Source: Oxalobacter vibrioformis (GTDB lineage Bacteria > Pseudomonadota > Gammaproteobacteria > Burkholderiales > Burkholderiaceae_D). Taken from it: a DNA stretch of 64,000 bases. Under the pieces are notes generated by a model. It worked only from the letters and a program-made list of their open reading frames with translations. It ran no database searches and was not told the DNA's origin. The position numbers and the translations under genes are program-made. Each line of letters starts with the position of its first letter. Position 1 is the first letter of the stretch. Positions 48,528 through 58,634 of this stretch are shown one piece after another. The stretch covers positions 1,426,001 through 1,490,000 of the forward strand of contig NZ_CP098242.1 in the NCBI RefSeq assembly GCF_027118995.1, read 5' to 3'.

Positions 48528-49496
48528 TCAGTGAAGGGATTGTCCATCCGGACCGGCCTGATCCGGACGATTGTCAAAAAAGAGACGCGCCAGTTCCTCC
48601 AGACATGTCTTGCTGCCTGCGGCATACCCCCTTTCATACCATTGCCGGGCTTTTTCCAGGTCTTTTTCAACGCCAATCCCCTGTTTGTACAGCCCAGCCA
48701 TCCAGGAAAAGGCGAGCAGATAGCCCTTCTCGATCGCTTCCTCAAGAAGGGAAAGCCCTTTTTCGACATCCGTCATTCCATGTGTACCGGCAACCAGGTA
48801 ATGCCCCAGTATCGCCATGGTTCGCTCATCACCCTGGTTTACGCACCGGAAAAGCCAGGCATGCCCGCGTTCAATATCGCGAGGCACATGTTTCCCTTCG
48901 AAATAGATATCAGCCAGATGATTTCCTGCATTGACATACCCGCGCTCAAAGGCCTCCTCAAGCATTTGAATCCCTTTTTCCGGATCAGCGCGGCAGCCTT
49001 CACCGGACATCAGCATCATGCCAACCGCTGCGCGTGCAGAAACCACACCGCCATCAGCGCCAGCGGAGAGGAGTTCAAATGCTTTTTGCGGGTCTTTTTT
49101 GACACCATAACCGGACTGGTAAAACCATCCCAGATTGGCGAATGCACGAGGTTCTCCTGCCGTCATGGCTTTTTCATACCACCACACGGCAGAAGCCAGA
49201 TCCTGTTTGATCGCAATCCCCAGCGCATTGATTTTCCCCATGTGAAAAAGCGCTGTTGCGTTACCTGTTTCTGCCAGGACTCTTATCCTGTCTATGGCAC
49301 GGAGGTATTGAGCGGGAGCATCCTCCTCGATATCTGCCATTTCCCTGATACGCGCATTCGCCTCGTCCCGATACCTCGCATCTACCGGCGCATGCACCAT
49401 ATAAAAGGCAAAGTCTTCCCTGGAGGAGCTATCGTGAATTTCCTCCCAGATAATCCGGTCGATTTCGCTGTCATTAATCGGGAGCATGGCAGTCAA
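48528..49496 (-). CDS. Sel1-repeat protein
   Basis: 322 residues, no signal peptide. About six to seven Sel1-like repeats (about 85-300), e.g. SAVWWYEKAMTAGEPRAFANLG, QSGYGVKKDPQKAFELL, MSGEGCRADPEKGIQML, KQGIGVEKDLEKARQWYERG. Sel1 repeats are protein-binding scaffolds. Two bases after the WecA-like gene, so co-transcribed. Role unknown; may bind or regulate the polysaccharide-initiating enzyme (inference). Confidence 0.88.
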   Translation of the reverse strand: MTAMLPINDSEIDRIIWEEIHDSSSREDFAFYMVHAPVDARYRDEANARIREMADIEEDAPAQYLRAIDRIRVLAETGNATALFHMGKINALGIAIKQDLASAVWWYEKAMTAGEPRAFANLGWFYQSGYGVKKDPQKAFELLSAGADGGVVSARAAVGMMLMSGEGCRADPEKGIQMLEEAFERGYVNAGNHLADIYFEGKHVPRDIERGHAWLFRCVNQGDERTMAILGHYLVAGTHGMTDVEKGLSLLEEAIEKGYLLAFSWMAGLYKQGIGVEKDLEKARQWYERGYAAGSKTCLEELARLFFDNRPDQAGPDGQSLH

Positions 49497-49498
49497 AT

Positions 49499-50626
49499 TT
49501 ACGCCTTTTCATCGTCAGAGGAAGTATCCTGTCGCGCTTTTTTAATCAATAACCAGCGGGGCGCATTGAAGTGAACCAGGCGCCGATAAAGCACAATATA
49601 TAAAACAATAAAAGCGCCAACGCACAGTTGCAACATCCATGCGTGTTGCCAGAAAAGCATGGCGGGGACCACCGAAACCGAACACAAAAACCAGAGATAG
49701 GGAGATGTCATCGCGTTTCGCGTGGTTTTTTCCCGGGCAACTTTGCTGCCAACCGCCCAGCGAACCATCCTTTTATAGACCAACTGATGCAGATGAGCGG
49801 CATCCGGAATATCCGCGGCTCCACCGCGGACAATCACCCGACGATAAATGGAAAAAACAGTTTCGAAAATGGGATAAATTATGACCAGCAAGGGAAACCA
49901 TGGCGATACAGACGGGTTCCGGGTAACAAGCAACACAGAAAGTTCTGCCAGCATAAAGCCAATAAGGTATGCCCCACCATCACCCAGGAAAATAAGGCCT
50001 CTTGGATAATTCCAGACGAAAAACCCCAAAATGGCACCCATCATAATGAGTGCGGTTCGCCAGATAAATGTATCGCCAACCAGAAATCCGACATAGCCTA
50101 AAGCCGCAAACATCAGAACAGAAACCATGCTGGCAAGCCCGTTGTAGCCATCAATGATATTGATCGCATTTGCCACACCCCCGACAGCAACCACGGTGAA
50201 CAGCAGGGAAACCGGCCAGAAAGCCATGACAAGATCAATGAAGGGAATATCCAGTCTGAATACACCGGCATCGAGCAGATAAAAAGCCAGGGCAGCAGCG
50301 ATCATCGTCAATAAGAGCCGGATCAGAGAACGTACTTTTTTGGTGCAGTCTTCAATGATGCCGCCAAGAAATGCCGGTGAAGAAGCGAGAATTAGCAAAG
50401 CAAAAGCAGTGGCGTCCGAATTACCAGAAATAAACAGCCAGCCAATCATTACGACCATCGCAACCATGATGCCCAAGCCACCAATGCGAGGAACGGCACG
50501 AGAATGAAATTTTTGAACACCAGTCAAATCATGGTCAGCCGTATACTTGCCATGCAAATGCTGAAATCTGAGAATCAGCAGGGTAATAAGCAGAGAAATA
50601 AAAAAGGGCAGGGCAAGATACTGCAT
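49499..50626 (-). CDS. MraY/WecA-family glycosyl-1-phosphate transferase
   Basis: 375 residues, about ten to eleven membrane helices. Family motifs: FHSRAVPRIGGLGI near the start, NAINIIDGYNGLASM, LIFLGDGGAYLIGFM. It transfers a sugar phosphate, often GlcNAc-1-P, to undecaprenyl phosphate and starts an O-antigen or EPS chain. It lies divergent from the EPS operon (starts about 280 bases apart) and is likely to prime that glycan. Confidence 0.92.
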   Translation of the reverse strand: MQYLALPFFISLLITLLILRFQHLHGKYTADHDLTGVQKFHSRAVPRIGGLGIMVAMVVMIGWLFISGNSDATAFALLILASSPAFLGGIIEDCTKKVRSLIRLLLTMIAAALAFYLLDAGVFRLDIPFIDLVMAFWPVSLLFTVVAVGGVANAINIIDGYNGLASMVSVLMFAALGYVGFLVGDTFIWRTALIMMGAILGFFVWNYPRGLIFLGDGGAYLIGFMLAELSVLLVTRNPSVSPWFPLLVIIYPIFETVFSIYRRVIVRGGAADIPDAAHLHQLVYKRMVRWAVGSKVAREKTTRNAMTSPYLWFLCSVSVVPAMLFWQHAWMLQLCVGAFIVLYIVLYRRLVHFNAPRWLLIKKARQDTSSDDEKA

Positions 50627-50905
50627 TAGTGAGTTTTGTCTCTACAAAAGGATGAGCTTTCATTCTACTTGAATCTAGGTTTAACATGTATAGGATTGTA
50701 TTATCGGGGGGAAATCGCTCAATGTCTTACTTGCAAAACTGTCAAAGCGTCTCTTTTGCAATGATTTTGCTGTAAAGGTGGTTTTCAGGCAGTTCGGAAC
50801 GCTCAAAAAAAGCAAAGTTCATCAGCGACTGGTAACAAGCATCGAACTAATCTAAGATTAAATTTGAGTCAGTTCCGCATTCATATAGCAATCAAGGCGG
50901 GACCT

Positions 50906-51301
50906 ATGCTCTGGTACGTTATTCACACAAAACCACGACAGGAGCCGCTTTTTCCACGTTACCTGTTTATCCGGCTCAGAGCAGATCAATCCGGCCAGAG
51001 TTGGGCTCCCATCCGATCAACAAAAGGGGTTAATCGACTTGTTTCCTTTGCGAACGAACCCGCCAGAATTAGCGAGGAATTGGTTGAGGCGTTGCGTGAG
51101 CAAAACAGCATTATTGGGCGACAACCTGAAAAGCTGTTTTCTCCGGATGAGCGAGTGTTGATCACAAATGGTCCTTTTTCAGGTATTGAAGCACTCTTTT
51201 ACTTACGCGATGGTGATAGCCGGGTTATGGTCCTTGTCGAATTGCTGAGCAAAGGCATCCCACTGTCGATTAATCCTTCGAAACTACGGAAAATTAATTA
51301 A
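50906..51301 (+). CDS. RfaH/NusG-family antiterminator with internal deletion
   Basis: 131 residues from ATG 50906, preceded by AAGGCGG. An upstream TTG in frame is unlikely. The start MLWYVIHTKPRQE matches the RfaH N-terminus, but it runs straight into PLFPRYLFIRL, which in E. coli RfaH lies about 34 residues later. The missing part spans helix 1 and the beta-hairpin region of the NGN domain. The rest, including RSTKGVNRLVSF, and the C-terminal KOW-type region (RVLITNGPFSGIEALFY) is intact. It should promote transcription of the adjoining polysaccharide operon, but may not work as is. Confidence 0.85.
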   Translation: MLWYVIHTKPRQEPLFPRYLFIRLRADQSGQSWAPIRSTKGVNRLVSFANEPARISEELVEALREQNSIIGRQPEKLFSPDERVLITNGPFSGIEALFYLRDGDSRVMVLVELLSKGIPLSINPSKLRKIN

Positions 51302-51373
51302 ACAATTTCCAGGATTTCTCCAGGAATCTGATGCATTTTGGCAAGGGAATTGTTATCATACTGCAGATATGTT

Positions 51374-51404
51374 AAAGTGCGTTCAAATTTTGAACGCACT
51401 TTTT
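51374..51404 (+). terminator. Long palindrome/terminator after the RfaH-like gene
   Basis: AAAGTGCGTTCAAA (51374-51387), one centre base, TTTGAACGCACTTT (51389-51402): 14-base perfect arms, followed by two more T. Looks like an intrinsic terminator, 73 bases after the RfaH-like stop. Its near-perfect symmetry and short centre would also fit an operator for the regulator gene that starts 62 bases later. Confidence 0.65.
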
Positions 51405-51448
51405 GCTTATTCTGACGCCATTCTGTGCTTGCTGATCGTATACAGCAT

Positions 51449-51459
51449 GGCGGTAGCAT
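51449..51459 (+). promoter_or_regulatory. ops-like element in the EPS operon leader
   Basis: GGCGGTAGCAT, differing by one base from the E. coli ops core GGCGGTAGCGT through which RfaH joins paused RNA polymerase. It lies seven bases before the regulator start, after the terminator-like palindrome and right behind an RfaH homologue. A nine-base match can occur by chance in this window; the position is what makes it credible. Confidence 0.5.
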
Positions 51460-51465
51460 TCCCAA

Positions 51466-51825
51466 ATGCCCTCTACGAGATCCAATACAATCAAACGAAA
51501 AACGCGATTGCAGGAAGATGTTCATTTCTGGGTTATGAAACGACTTCAGGAAACATCTGATATCAGTCAGCGCGAATTAGCAAGGGAACTGGGTGTCAGC
51601 TTGGGTAGTGTTAATTACTGTCTGCAGGCTCTTATGGAAAAAGGCTGGGTCAAAATGCAGAATTTCAGCAAAAGCAAGAATAAGCTTGGCTATGTTTATT
51701 TGCTTACACCGACAGGCTTGGCTGAGAAATCTGCTTTGACAAGACGTTTTCTGAAGCGTAAACAAGAAGAGCATGAGGCCTTGCGTGAAGAAATTGAGGC
51801 CTTGAAAAAAGATGCTGATCAGTAG
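51466..51825 (+). CDS. EPS-associated MarR-type transcriptional regulator
   Basis: 119 residues. Winged helix: DISQRELARELGVSLGSVNYCLQALMEKGWV, then FSKSKNKLGYVYLLTPTGLAEK and a C-terminal coiled coil (about 90-117). It matches the EPS-associated MarR family that stands at the head of exopolysaccharide loci, not the drug-sensing MarR group. ATG 51466 chosen from the family-like RLQEDVHFWVMK segment; no strong ribosome site. Confidence 0.88.
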   Translation: MPSTRSNTIKRKTRLQEDVHFWVMKRLQETSDISQRELARELGVSLGSVNYCLQALMEKGWVKMQNFSKSKNKLGYVYLLTPTGLAEKSALTRRFLKRKQEEHEALREEIEALKKDADQ

Positions 51826-51897
51826 GGCGCTATCGAAAATGACGAAGGCACATCCCCAATTTTCCTTACCACGGATCAATTCATTTCCAATCTATTC

Positions 51898-53334
51898 ATG
51901 AAACAGCCATTGATTACACCTGTTGTCCTGTGTGGAGGTTCTGGAACGCGACTATGGCCATTATCCAGAAAGAGTTTTCCCAAACAGTTTGTGCCGCTTG
52001 TCGGAAACAAAAGTCTATTGCAGTTAACCATTGAGCGTCTGTCCGGTTTTGGGAATGAAACAATAACTGTTGCAGCAGAAGACTATCGATTTATGGTGAG
52101 CGATATCCTGCGGGCAGCCCGGGCAACTGGCCCGATTATTCTGGAGCCTGTGGCAAGAAATACTGCTGCTGCTATGGCGCTTGCATCACTTCATATTGAA
52201 AAAGCGGCTAATGCGGACCAATTATTGCTTTTTTGTCCATCAGATCATCATATTCCTGATGCCCAGGCTTTTTTTGAAACGATTCAAAAGGGTGTTCCCG
52301 CAGCAGAATCCGGCGCTATTGTTACATTTGGAGTTGTGCCAGGTTTTCCAAGCACAGCCTATGGCTATATTCAACAAGGCACAAAACGTTCCGATGGCAG
52401 CTATCAGGTGGAGCGTTTTATTGAAAAACCGGCCATTGATAAAGCAGAATCACTCATGCTTCAAGGTGGCGTACTTTGGAATGCCGGCATTTTCCTCGCT
52501 CGCGCAAGCACATTGATTGATGCCCTGCGGCAGCATGCTCCGGATATTTTAAAAACATGCCAGGAATCGCTATCTGCAGCAACGCATAAGTCCAATGCTG
52601 ACGGGTACCTGCTTATTCGTCCCGACAATACCGTCTTTTCATCCTGCAGATCGCAAAGCATCGATTATGCGGTCATGGAGCCTTGCCGCGATGTAGCCGT
52701 TGTTCCTTTCAATGGGCAATGGAGTGATGTCGGCAGCTGGAATGCCGTAGCTGATCTTTCTTCACCTGATGAGGAGGGCAATCGCGTCGAAGGTCAGGGA
52801 TTGGCTCATAATGCTACAAATACATTCATTCACGCGCCATACAGGCCGGTGGTTGCGCTCGGAACGCAGGATTTGCTTATTATTGATACCCTTGATGCTG
52901 TTCTGGTTGCGCATCGCAATAACGCGGAGCAGGTAAAAGATGTAGTCGTACAGCTCGAACAAGGCCAGTACGTCGAAGCAGTGATGCATCGTAAAGTGTC
53001 TCGCCCGTGGGGCTGGTACGACTCAGTTGATGCCGGCGAACGTTTTCAGGTCAAACGCATTGGCGTCAAACCTGGAGCCTCCCTTAGTCTGCAAAAACAT
53101 CACCATCGAGCCGAGCACTGGATTGTTGTAAAGGGTACAGCTGAAGTTACCCGCGGAGATGATGTGTTTCTTCTGAGTGAAAATCAATCCACTTATATCC
53201 CGGTTGGCGAAATTCACCGTCTTAAAAATCCGGGTAAGGTTGAACTTGAAATGATAGAAGTTCAATCCGGGAGTTATCTGGGGGAAGATGATATTGTGCG
53301 GCTGGAAGATAATTATGGCCGCAATGATGAGTAA
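51898..53334 (+). CDS. manC: Mannose-1-phosphate guanylyltransferase / mannose-6-phosphate isomerase
   Basis: 478 residues, the bifunctional type. Pyrophosphorylase domain with [20 protein letters not shown] and RFIEKPA; C-terminal cupin isomerase domain (about 345-478) with [20 protein letters not shown] and [17 protein letters not shown]. Makes GDP-mannose for the gmd/fcl pair downstream. fcl overlaps its end. Confidence 0.96.
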   Translation: MKQPLITPVVLCGGSGTRLWPLSRKSFPKQFVPLVGNKSLLQLTIERLSGFGNETITVAAEDYRFMVSDILRAARATGPIILEPVARNTAAAMALASLHIEKAANADQLLLFCPSDHHIPDAQAFFETIQKGVPAAESGAIVTFGVVPGFPSTAYGYIQQGTKRSDGSYQVERFIEKPAIDKAESLMLQGGVLWNAGIFLARASTLIDALRQHAPDILKTCQESLSAATHKSNADGYLLIRPDNTVFSSCRSQSIDYAVMEPCRDVAVVPFNGQWSDVGSWNAVADLSSPDEEGNRVEGQGLAHNATNTFIHAPYRPVVALGTQDLLIIDTLDAVLVAHRNNAEQVKDVVVQLEQGQYVEAVMHRKVSRPWGWYDSVDAGERFQVKRIGVKPGASLSLQKHHHRAEHWIVVKGTAEVTRGDDVFLLSENQSTYIPVGEIHRLKNPGKVELEMIEVQSGSYLGEDDIVRLEDNYGRNDE

Positions 53335-53338
53335 TGAT

Positions 53339-54328
53339 ATGAATGACGCACCCAAAGTTTATGTCGCTGGCCATCGGGGTATGGTTGGTTCTGCCATTGT
53401 CCGGCAGTTATTGGCAAATAATCAGCCTGCTGATCGAATTATTACCCGCACCCATGCAGAACTGGACTTGACGGATCAGGCTGCAGTACGTGCTTTTTTT
53501 GAAGCAGAGCAACCGGATCAGGTTTATTTGGCAGCGGCAAGGGTGGGCGGTATATATGCAAACAATACCTTCCCTGCAGAATTTATCTATCAAAACCTGA
53601 TGATAGAGGCCAATGTCATCGAGGCTGCCTTTCGAAATAAAGTAAAAAAATTGCTGTTTTTGGGGTCCAGTTGTATTTATCCAAAAGAAGCAATGCAGCC
53701 CATGGCGGAAAGTGCATTACTTACGGGGCAACTCGAGCAGACAAACGAGCCGTATGCCATTGCAAAAATAGCGGGAATCAAGCTTTGTGAAAGCTATAAC
53801 CGCCAATATGGTGAAAGCCATGCTATTGATTACCGTAGTGTGATGCCGACAAATCTTTATGGCCAAGGTGATAACTATCATCCTGAAAACAGCCATGTCA
53901 TACCCGCGCTCATCCGCCGCTTTCATGAAGCCAAAGTCAACAACCTGTCAAATGTGGTGATATGGGGAACGGGTGCCCCCCGCAGGGAATTTTTATATGT
54001 GGATGACATGGCGGCTGCCTGTATTCATGTAATGAATCTTGATAAAGACTTATATGATGCGCATACACAGCCCATGCTAAGCCACATCAATGTTGGCTAT
54101 GGTGATGACATCGCTATCGGTGAGCTGGCAAGCACTATAGGCCATATAGTTGGTTATCAGGGCAAAATCGAATTTGATGCGAGCCAGCCGGACGGCACTT
54201 TCCGCAAACTGATCGACAGTACACGACTAATATCTCTTGGCTGGCAACCTAGAGTTGATCTTCAGGACGGGTTGGCAATCACCTACCAGGACTTTCTGAA
54301 AAACAACCAGACGCTTCGCACAGAATAA
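53339..54328 (+). CDS. fcl: GDP-L-fucose synthase
   Basis: 329 residues from ATG 53339, giving the usual start [19 protein letters not shown]; earlier ATGs at 53315-53327 overlap manC. Rossmann GxxGxxG-type motif, catalytic Ser-Tyr-Lys in [11 protein letters not shown] and [16 protein letters not shown]. Epimerase-reductase that turns GDP-4-keto-6-deoxymannose into GDP-L-fucose. Order manC-fcl-gmd. Confidence 0.95.
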   Translation: MNDAPKVYVAGHRGMVGSAIVRQLLANNQPADRIITRTHAELDLTDQAAVRAFFEAEQPDQVYLAAARVGGIYANNTFPAEFIYQNLMIEANVIEAAFRNKVKKLLFLGSSCIYPKEAMQPMAESALLTGQLEQTNEPYAIAKIAGIKLCESYNRQYGESHAIDYRSVMPTNLYGQGDNYHPENSHVIPALIRRFHEAKVNNLSNVVIWGTGAPRREFLYVDDMAAACIHVMNLDKDLYDAHTQPMLSHINVGYGDDIAIGELASTIGHIVGYQGKIEFDASQPDGTFRKLIDSTRLISLGWQPRVDLQDGLAITYQDFLKNNQTLRTE

Positions 54329-54345
54329 ACAAACGGGATTAAATT

Positions 54346-55437
54346 ATGACAGCAAAACCAAAAGTCGCTCTTATTACTGGCGTTACCGGGCAGGATGGCT
54401 CTTATCTGGCAGAATTTCTTTTGGAAAAAGGTTATATGGTTCATGGCATTAAACGTCGGGCTAGCCAGTTCAACACACAACGGATTGACCATATTTACCA
54501 GGATGCTCACGTGGAAAATGCCCGCTTCAGACTCCATCACGGCGATTTGAGCGATACAAGCAATCTGGTTCGCATCATTCAAGAAACTCAGCCGGATGAA
54601 ATCTATAATCTTGCTGCACAAAGCCATGTGGCGGTCAGTTTTGAAAGTCCGGAATATACGGCTGACATCGATGCCATGGGCGCCCTGCGTATGCTGGAAG
54701 CTATCCGGATTCTCGGGCTTGAAAAGAAAACCCGTTTCTACCAGGCAAGTACAAGCGAACTTTATGGCCTGGTGCAGGAAATACCCCAAAAAGAAACTAC
54801 TCCGTTTTACCCACGCAGTCCTTATGCTGTTGCCAAGCTTTATGCTTACTGGATTACGGTAAATTACCGAGAAGCCTACGGCATGTATGCATGCAACGGG
54901 ATATTGTTTAATCATGAAAGCCCTCGCAGAGGCGAAACCTTTGTGACTCGAAAAATTACACGCGGGCTTGCCAACATCAACCAGGGATTGGAAGACTGCC
55001 TGTATATGGGTAATATCGATGCCTTGCGAGACTGGGGGCACGCCAAAGATTACGTGCGTATGCAATGGATGATGCTGCAACAGGAGCAGCCAGAAGATTT
55101 TGTCATTGCCACTGGAAAGCAATACAGCGTTCGCCAGTTTATCGAATGGACAGCGGAAGAACTGGGTATGTCATTACGCTGGGAGGGGAAGGGTGTTGAT
55201 GAGGTCGGCTACTGGGAAGATCGTCCTATTGTGCGTATAGACTCTCGCTATTTCCGACCTACCGAAGTTGAAACACTCCTTGGCGATGCCAGCAAGGCAA
55301 AGGAAAAACTGGGCTGGCAGCCTGAAATTACGGTGCGGGAAATGTGCAAGGAAATGGTCATGCATGACCTGGAACAGGCCAAACAGCACGCATTGCTGAA
55401 GGCAAATGGCTATGAAGTTAATGTGAGTGTGGAGTAA
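54346..55437 (+). CDS. gmd: GDP-mannose 4,6-dehydratase
   Basis: 363 residues. NADP Rossmann motif [20 protein letters not shown], catalytic [11 protein letters not shown] with [10 protein letters not shown] (YxxxK), and the active-site loop [18 protein letters not shown]. Supplies the substrate for Fcl. The last gene with backbone-like base composition before the AT-rich part. Confidence 0.96.
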   Translation: MTAKPKVALITGVTGQDGSYLAEFLLEKGYMVHGIKRRASQFNTQRIDHIYQDAHVENARFRLHHGDLSDTSNLVRIIQETQPDEIYNLAAQSHVAVSFESPEYTADIDAMGALRMLEAIRILGLEKKTRFYQASTSELYGLVQEIPQKETTPFYPRSPYAVAKLYAYWITVNYREAYGMYACNGILFNHESPRRGETFVTRKITRGLANINQGLEDCLYMGNIDALRDWGHAKDYVRMQWMMLQQEQPEDFVIATGKQYSVRQFIEWTAEELGMSLRWEGKGVDEVGYWEDRPIVRIDSRYFRPTEVETLLGDASKAKEKLGWQPEITVREMCKEMVMHDLEQAKQHALLKANGYEVNVSVE

Positions 55438-55439
55438 AA

Positions 55440-56603
55440 GTGAAAATTACTGTTGTAGGTGCTGGTTACGTTGGTTTATCTAATGCCCTTCTTTTGGCTC
55501 AACATAATGATGTCGTTGTTCTGGATATTATGCAAAAGAAAGTTGAGATGTTGAATCGTAATAAATCTCCAATTGATGATGCCGAAATGCAGAAATATTT
55601 GCAAAAACGACTTCGTTTTCGAGCAACTTTAAATAAGCAACAGGCTTTCAAAAATGCAGACTTCATCATTATCGCGACACCAACAGACTATGATCCTGAA
55701 ACTAATCATTTTGATACCAGATCTATTGAATCCGTAATTCAGGATGTTTTAGCCATAAACCCACATGCTACGATGATTATCAAATCTACAATACCTGTGG
55801 GCTACACAGAAAAAATAAAAGCTCGATTTCTCTGTGAAAACATTTTTTTCTCACCTGAGTTTTTGCGTGAAGGAAAAGCTCTTCATGACAATCTTTATCC
55901 TTCACGTATAATCGTTGGAGAAAAATCTAATCGAGCAGAAGTTTTTGTCAGTCTATTAACACAGGGCGCTCTGAAAACAGACATTCCCATTCTCTTCACT
56001 GACAATACTGAAGCTGAGGCAATCAAACTTTTTTCAAATGCTTATCTAGCAATGCGTGTGGCCTATTTCAATGAACTTGATACTTACGCTGCAACGCTTG
56101 GGCTGGATTCAAGGCAGATAATCAATGGGTTGTGTCTAGACCCACGTATAGGTAATTACTACAATAATCCATCGTTTGGTTATGGCGGGTACTGTTTTCC
56201 TAAAGATACTAAACAATTATTAGCCAGTTACCAAGACATACCGCAGAATCTTATCCGAGCCATTGTCGAGTCCAACAATACTCGAAAAGATTTTATTGCT
56301 CAGGAAATCCTCAAGCGTAATCCTAAAGTCGTGGGGATTTATAGACTGATAATGAAAGCGAATTCTGATAATTTCAGAGAATCAAGCATTCACGATATCA
56401 TTGGTTATATCAAAGCAAAAGGTATTGAAATTATCGTATACGAGCCATTGCTTCATGAGGCCTTTTTTCTAGATGTTCGAGTTGTTGATGATTTGGAAGT
56501 CTTCAAACGTCAAGCAGATATTATTGTTTGCAATCGGATAACTGACGATATTCGTAATATATCTGATCGTGTCTACACACGCGATCTGTTTGAGCAAAAC
56601 TAA
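55440..56603 (+). CDS. ugd: UDP-glucose 6-dehydrogenase
   Basis: 387 residues, very similar to E. coli Ugd (388). GTG start two bases after gmd. Rossmann [39 protein letters not shown], substrate Lys and catalytic Cys in [15 protein letters not shown]. Makes UDP-glucuronate, which the decarboxylase two genes on can turn into UDP-xylose. Clearly more AT-rich than manC-gmd. Confidence 0.96.
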   Translation: MKITVVGAGYVGLSNALLLAQHNDVVVLDIMQKKVEMLNRNKSPIDDAEMQKYLQKRLRFRATLNKQQAFKNADFIIIATPTDYDPETNHFDTRSIESVIQDVLAINPHATMIIKSTIPVGYTEKIKARFLCENIFFSPEFLREGKALHDNLYPSRIIVGEKSNRAEVFVSLLTQGALKTDIPILFTDNTEAEAIKLFSNAYLAMRVAYFNELDTYAATLGLDSRQIINGLCLDPRIGNYYNNPSFGYGGYCFPKDTKQLLASYQDIPQNLIRAIVESNNTRKDFIAQEILKRNPKVVGIYRLIMKANSDNFRESSIHDIIGYIKAKGIEIIVYEPLLHEAFFLDVRVVDDLEVFKRQADIIVCNRITDDIRNISDRVYTRDLFEQN

Positions 56604-56618
56604 CAAAAAATAATTAAT

Positions 56619-57404
56619 ATGCTTCTCTCATATATTTATGCACGAATTTTCTCAAGGAAAATATTCTACAAATTTAATAGATTCATTAATTTTTCCTCTC
56701 TAAGGTGCCTTGGGGTACGTGGAAATCAAAGTGGCGAGGAGGAGTTTTTAAAGTCCCATTTAGCGACCTTAGAAAGTGGCGTTATTCTTGATGTTGGGGC
56801 AAACATTGGAAACTACGCCAAAAACATACGCGAACTTAACAATGCCAGTGTAATTTATTGCTTTGAGCCACATCCTCGTACTTTCGGAAAGCTGCAATCA
56901 GCAGTTGATGGTTTAGGAATAGTGGCTTTTAATGTGGCTATTGATAGTGCTCCTGGGATTCTTAGCTTATACGATTACCAAAATCATGATGGTTCTGAGC
57001 ATGCATCCCTATTTAAAGAGGTAATAGAAGAATTTCATGCCGGACAAGCTGTTGAGCATTCTGTCAAAGCCATAACCTTAAATGAATTTGCAAAAGAAAA
57101 TCAAATAAAAAGAGTATCATTATTAAAAGTTGATACTGAAGGAAATGAATTGGCCGTATTGAAAGGTTTTGATACCTACATCAATAATAATCTAGTTGAT
57201 TTGATTCATTTTGAATTTAATGGAATGAATGTTATCAGCAGAACATTTTTCAAGGATTTTTGGGATTTTCTTCCAAATTATGATTTTTTTCGGATGGCAG
57301 AATATGGGCTCATACCAATAGAAAAATATGATCCACTTTTTTGTGAGATATTTGCATATCAAAATATCGTAGCCAAGTTAAAAGCTGAACTTATAAAAAA
57401 ATAA
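56619..57404 (+). CDS. FkbM-family methyltransferase
   Basis: 261 residues. SAM site ILDVGANIGNYAKNIREL (about 48-62), then YCFEPHPRTFGKL, and SLLKVDTEGNELAVLKGF, all typical of FkbM. Probably O-methylates a sugar of the glycan. AT-rich. Between ugd and uxs. Confidence 0.9.
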   Translation: MLLSYIYARIFSRKIFYKFNRFINFSSLRCLGVRGNQSGEEEFLKSHLATLESGVILDVGANIGNYAKNIRELNNASVIYCFEPHPRTFGKLQSAVDGLGIVAFNVAIDSAPGILSLYDYQNHDGSEHASLFKEVIEEFHAGQAVEHSVKAITLNEFAKENQIKRVSLLKVDTEGNELAVLKGFDTYINNNLVDLIHFEFNGMNVISRTFFKDFWDFLPNYDFFRMAEYGLIPIEKYDPLFCEIFAYQNIVAKLKAELIKK

Positions 57405-57437
57405 AATATATAAATTTATACTAACATTGGAGTTGCT

Positions 57438-58373
57438 GTGAAGCGAATATTAGTAACTGGTGGCGCGGGTTTTTTAGGTTCTCATCTTTGTGATCGTTTG
57501 ATCGAGAAGGGAGTGAGGGTTATATGTGCAGACAATCTGTTTACTGGCACAAAGCGTAATATTGAACACCTATTGAATCATCCTCATTTTGAATTTCTAC
57601 AGCACGATATTACCTTGCCACTTTATATTGATGTTGATTCTATTTACAACTTAGCATGTCCTGCTAGCCCTGTTCACTACCAGCATGATCCTGTAAAAAC
57701 AATAAAAACCAACCTTTATGGAGCAATCAATATGCTTGACATGGCCAAGCAATTTAAGGCACGTATCCTGCAAAGCAGCACAAGTGAAGTTTATGGTGAT
57801 CCCACCGAGCATCCTCAGACGGAGAAATACTGGGGTAATGTCAATCCTATTGGCCCTCGTAGCTGTTATGACGAAGGAAAGCGATGTGCAGAGACGCTGT
57901 TTTTTGATTATTACAGACAATATCAGCTTGAGATCAAAGTTGCTCGTATTTTTAATACTTATGGCCCGCGGATGCTTCCTAATGATGGAAGAGTTGTGAG
58001 CAACTTTATTGTCCAAGCGTTGAAAGGAGAAAATATTACTATTTATGGTGATGGCCAGCAAACACGCAGCTTTTGCTACGTAGATGATCTGATTGATGGT
58101 CTGATCCAATTCATGGATAGTCCAGCAGATATCACTGGGCCAATTAACATTGGCAATCCGAACGAATTCACCATACTGGAACTTGCCGAGAAAATACTCA
58201 GTCTGGTTGGAGGAAAATCAACTCTGACGTTTCATTCCTTGCCAGTTGATGACCCTCAGCAACGTAAGCCTGATATTACTCTGGCTAAAACAAAATTAGT
58301 ATGGGAGCCAAGGGTCAGGTTAGATGATGGCTTAGAAGAAACCATATCATACTTTAAAAAAATCCTTTTTTAA
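57438..58373 (+). CDS. UDP-glucuronate decarboxylase (UDP-xylose synthase)
   Basis: 311 residues. GTG start with GGAG about nine bases upstream. Rossmann [42 protein letters not shown], catalytic [17 protein letters not shown] (YxxxK), and FNTYGPRM. These match UXS-type decarboxylases. With ugd it gives UDP-xylose. Confidence 0.93.
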   Translation: MKRILVTGGAGFLGSHLCDRLIEKGVRVICADNLFTGTKRNIEHLLNHPHFEFLQHDITLPLYIDVDSIYNLACPASPVHYQHDPVKTIKTNLYGAINMLDMAKQFKARILQSSTSEVYGDPTEHPQTEKYWGNVNPIGPRSCYDEGKRCAETLFFDYYRQYQLEIKVARIFNTYGPRMLPNDGRVVSNFIVQALKGENITIYGDGQQTRSFCYVDDLIDGLIQFMDSPADITGPINIGNPNEFTILELAEKILSLVGGKSTLTFHSLPVDDPQQRKPDITLAKTKLVWEPRVRLDDGLEETISYFKKILF

Positions 58374-58634
58374 ATCAGAAAAAAGCTTTAAGACTAACAG
58401 TATGAATATAGATAATAGGTATTGCCATACACTAAAAATCACTTATATATAAGCTGTGCGAAAAACGGTACAGGAATAATGAATAAATATACATGTGATT
58501 TCGTCATATCCTGTGCGGACAAGCTATTCTTTTTCAGTTTTTCAGAAAACTGATATATAAATTAAATCTGCTTATGTACAAGCATCACTTTTCTCCAAAA
58601 TAAAAGACGTCTTCGATAATTTCCACAGTTCATA
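58374..58634 (+). other. AT-rich gap before the ABC transporter
   Basis: 261 bases, no coding frame of note. A small hairpin (CAGTTT/AAACTG near 58536-58553) and TATATAA/TATAAAT stretches suggest a terminator for the first half of the locus and a second promoter. Nothing firmer can be assigned. Confidence 0.3.

Noticed and set aside
50627..50905. Gap before the RfaH-like gene searched for a promoter, small RNA or coding frame
   Set aside because: AT-rich with several TTG- and TAT-containing stretches, but no pair with convincing spacing and no stable hairpin. It must hold the promoters of the divergent WecA-like and RfaH-like genes, but they cannot be placed.
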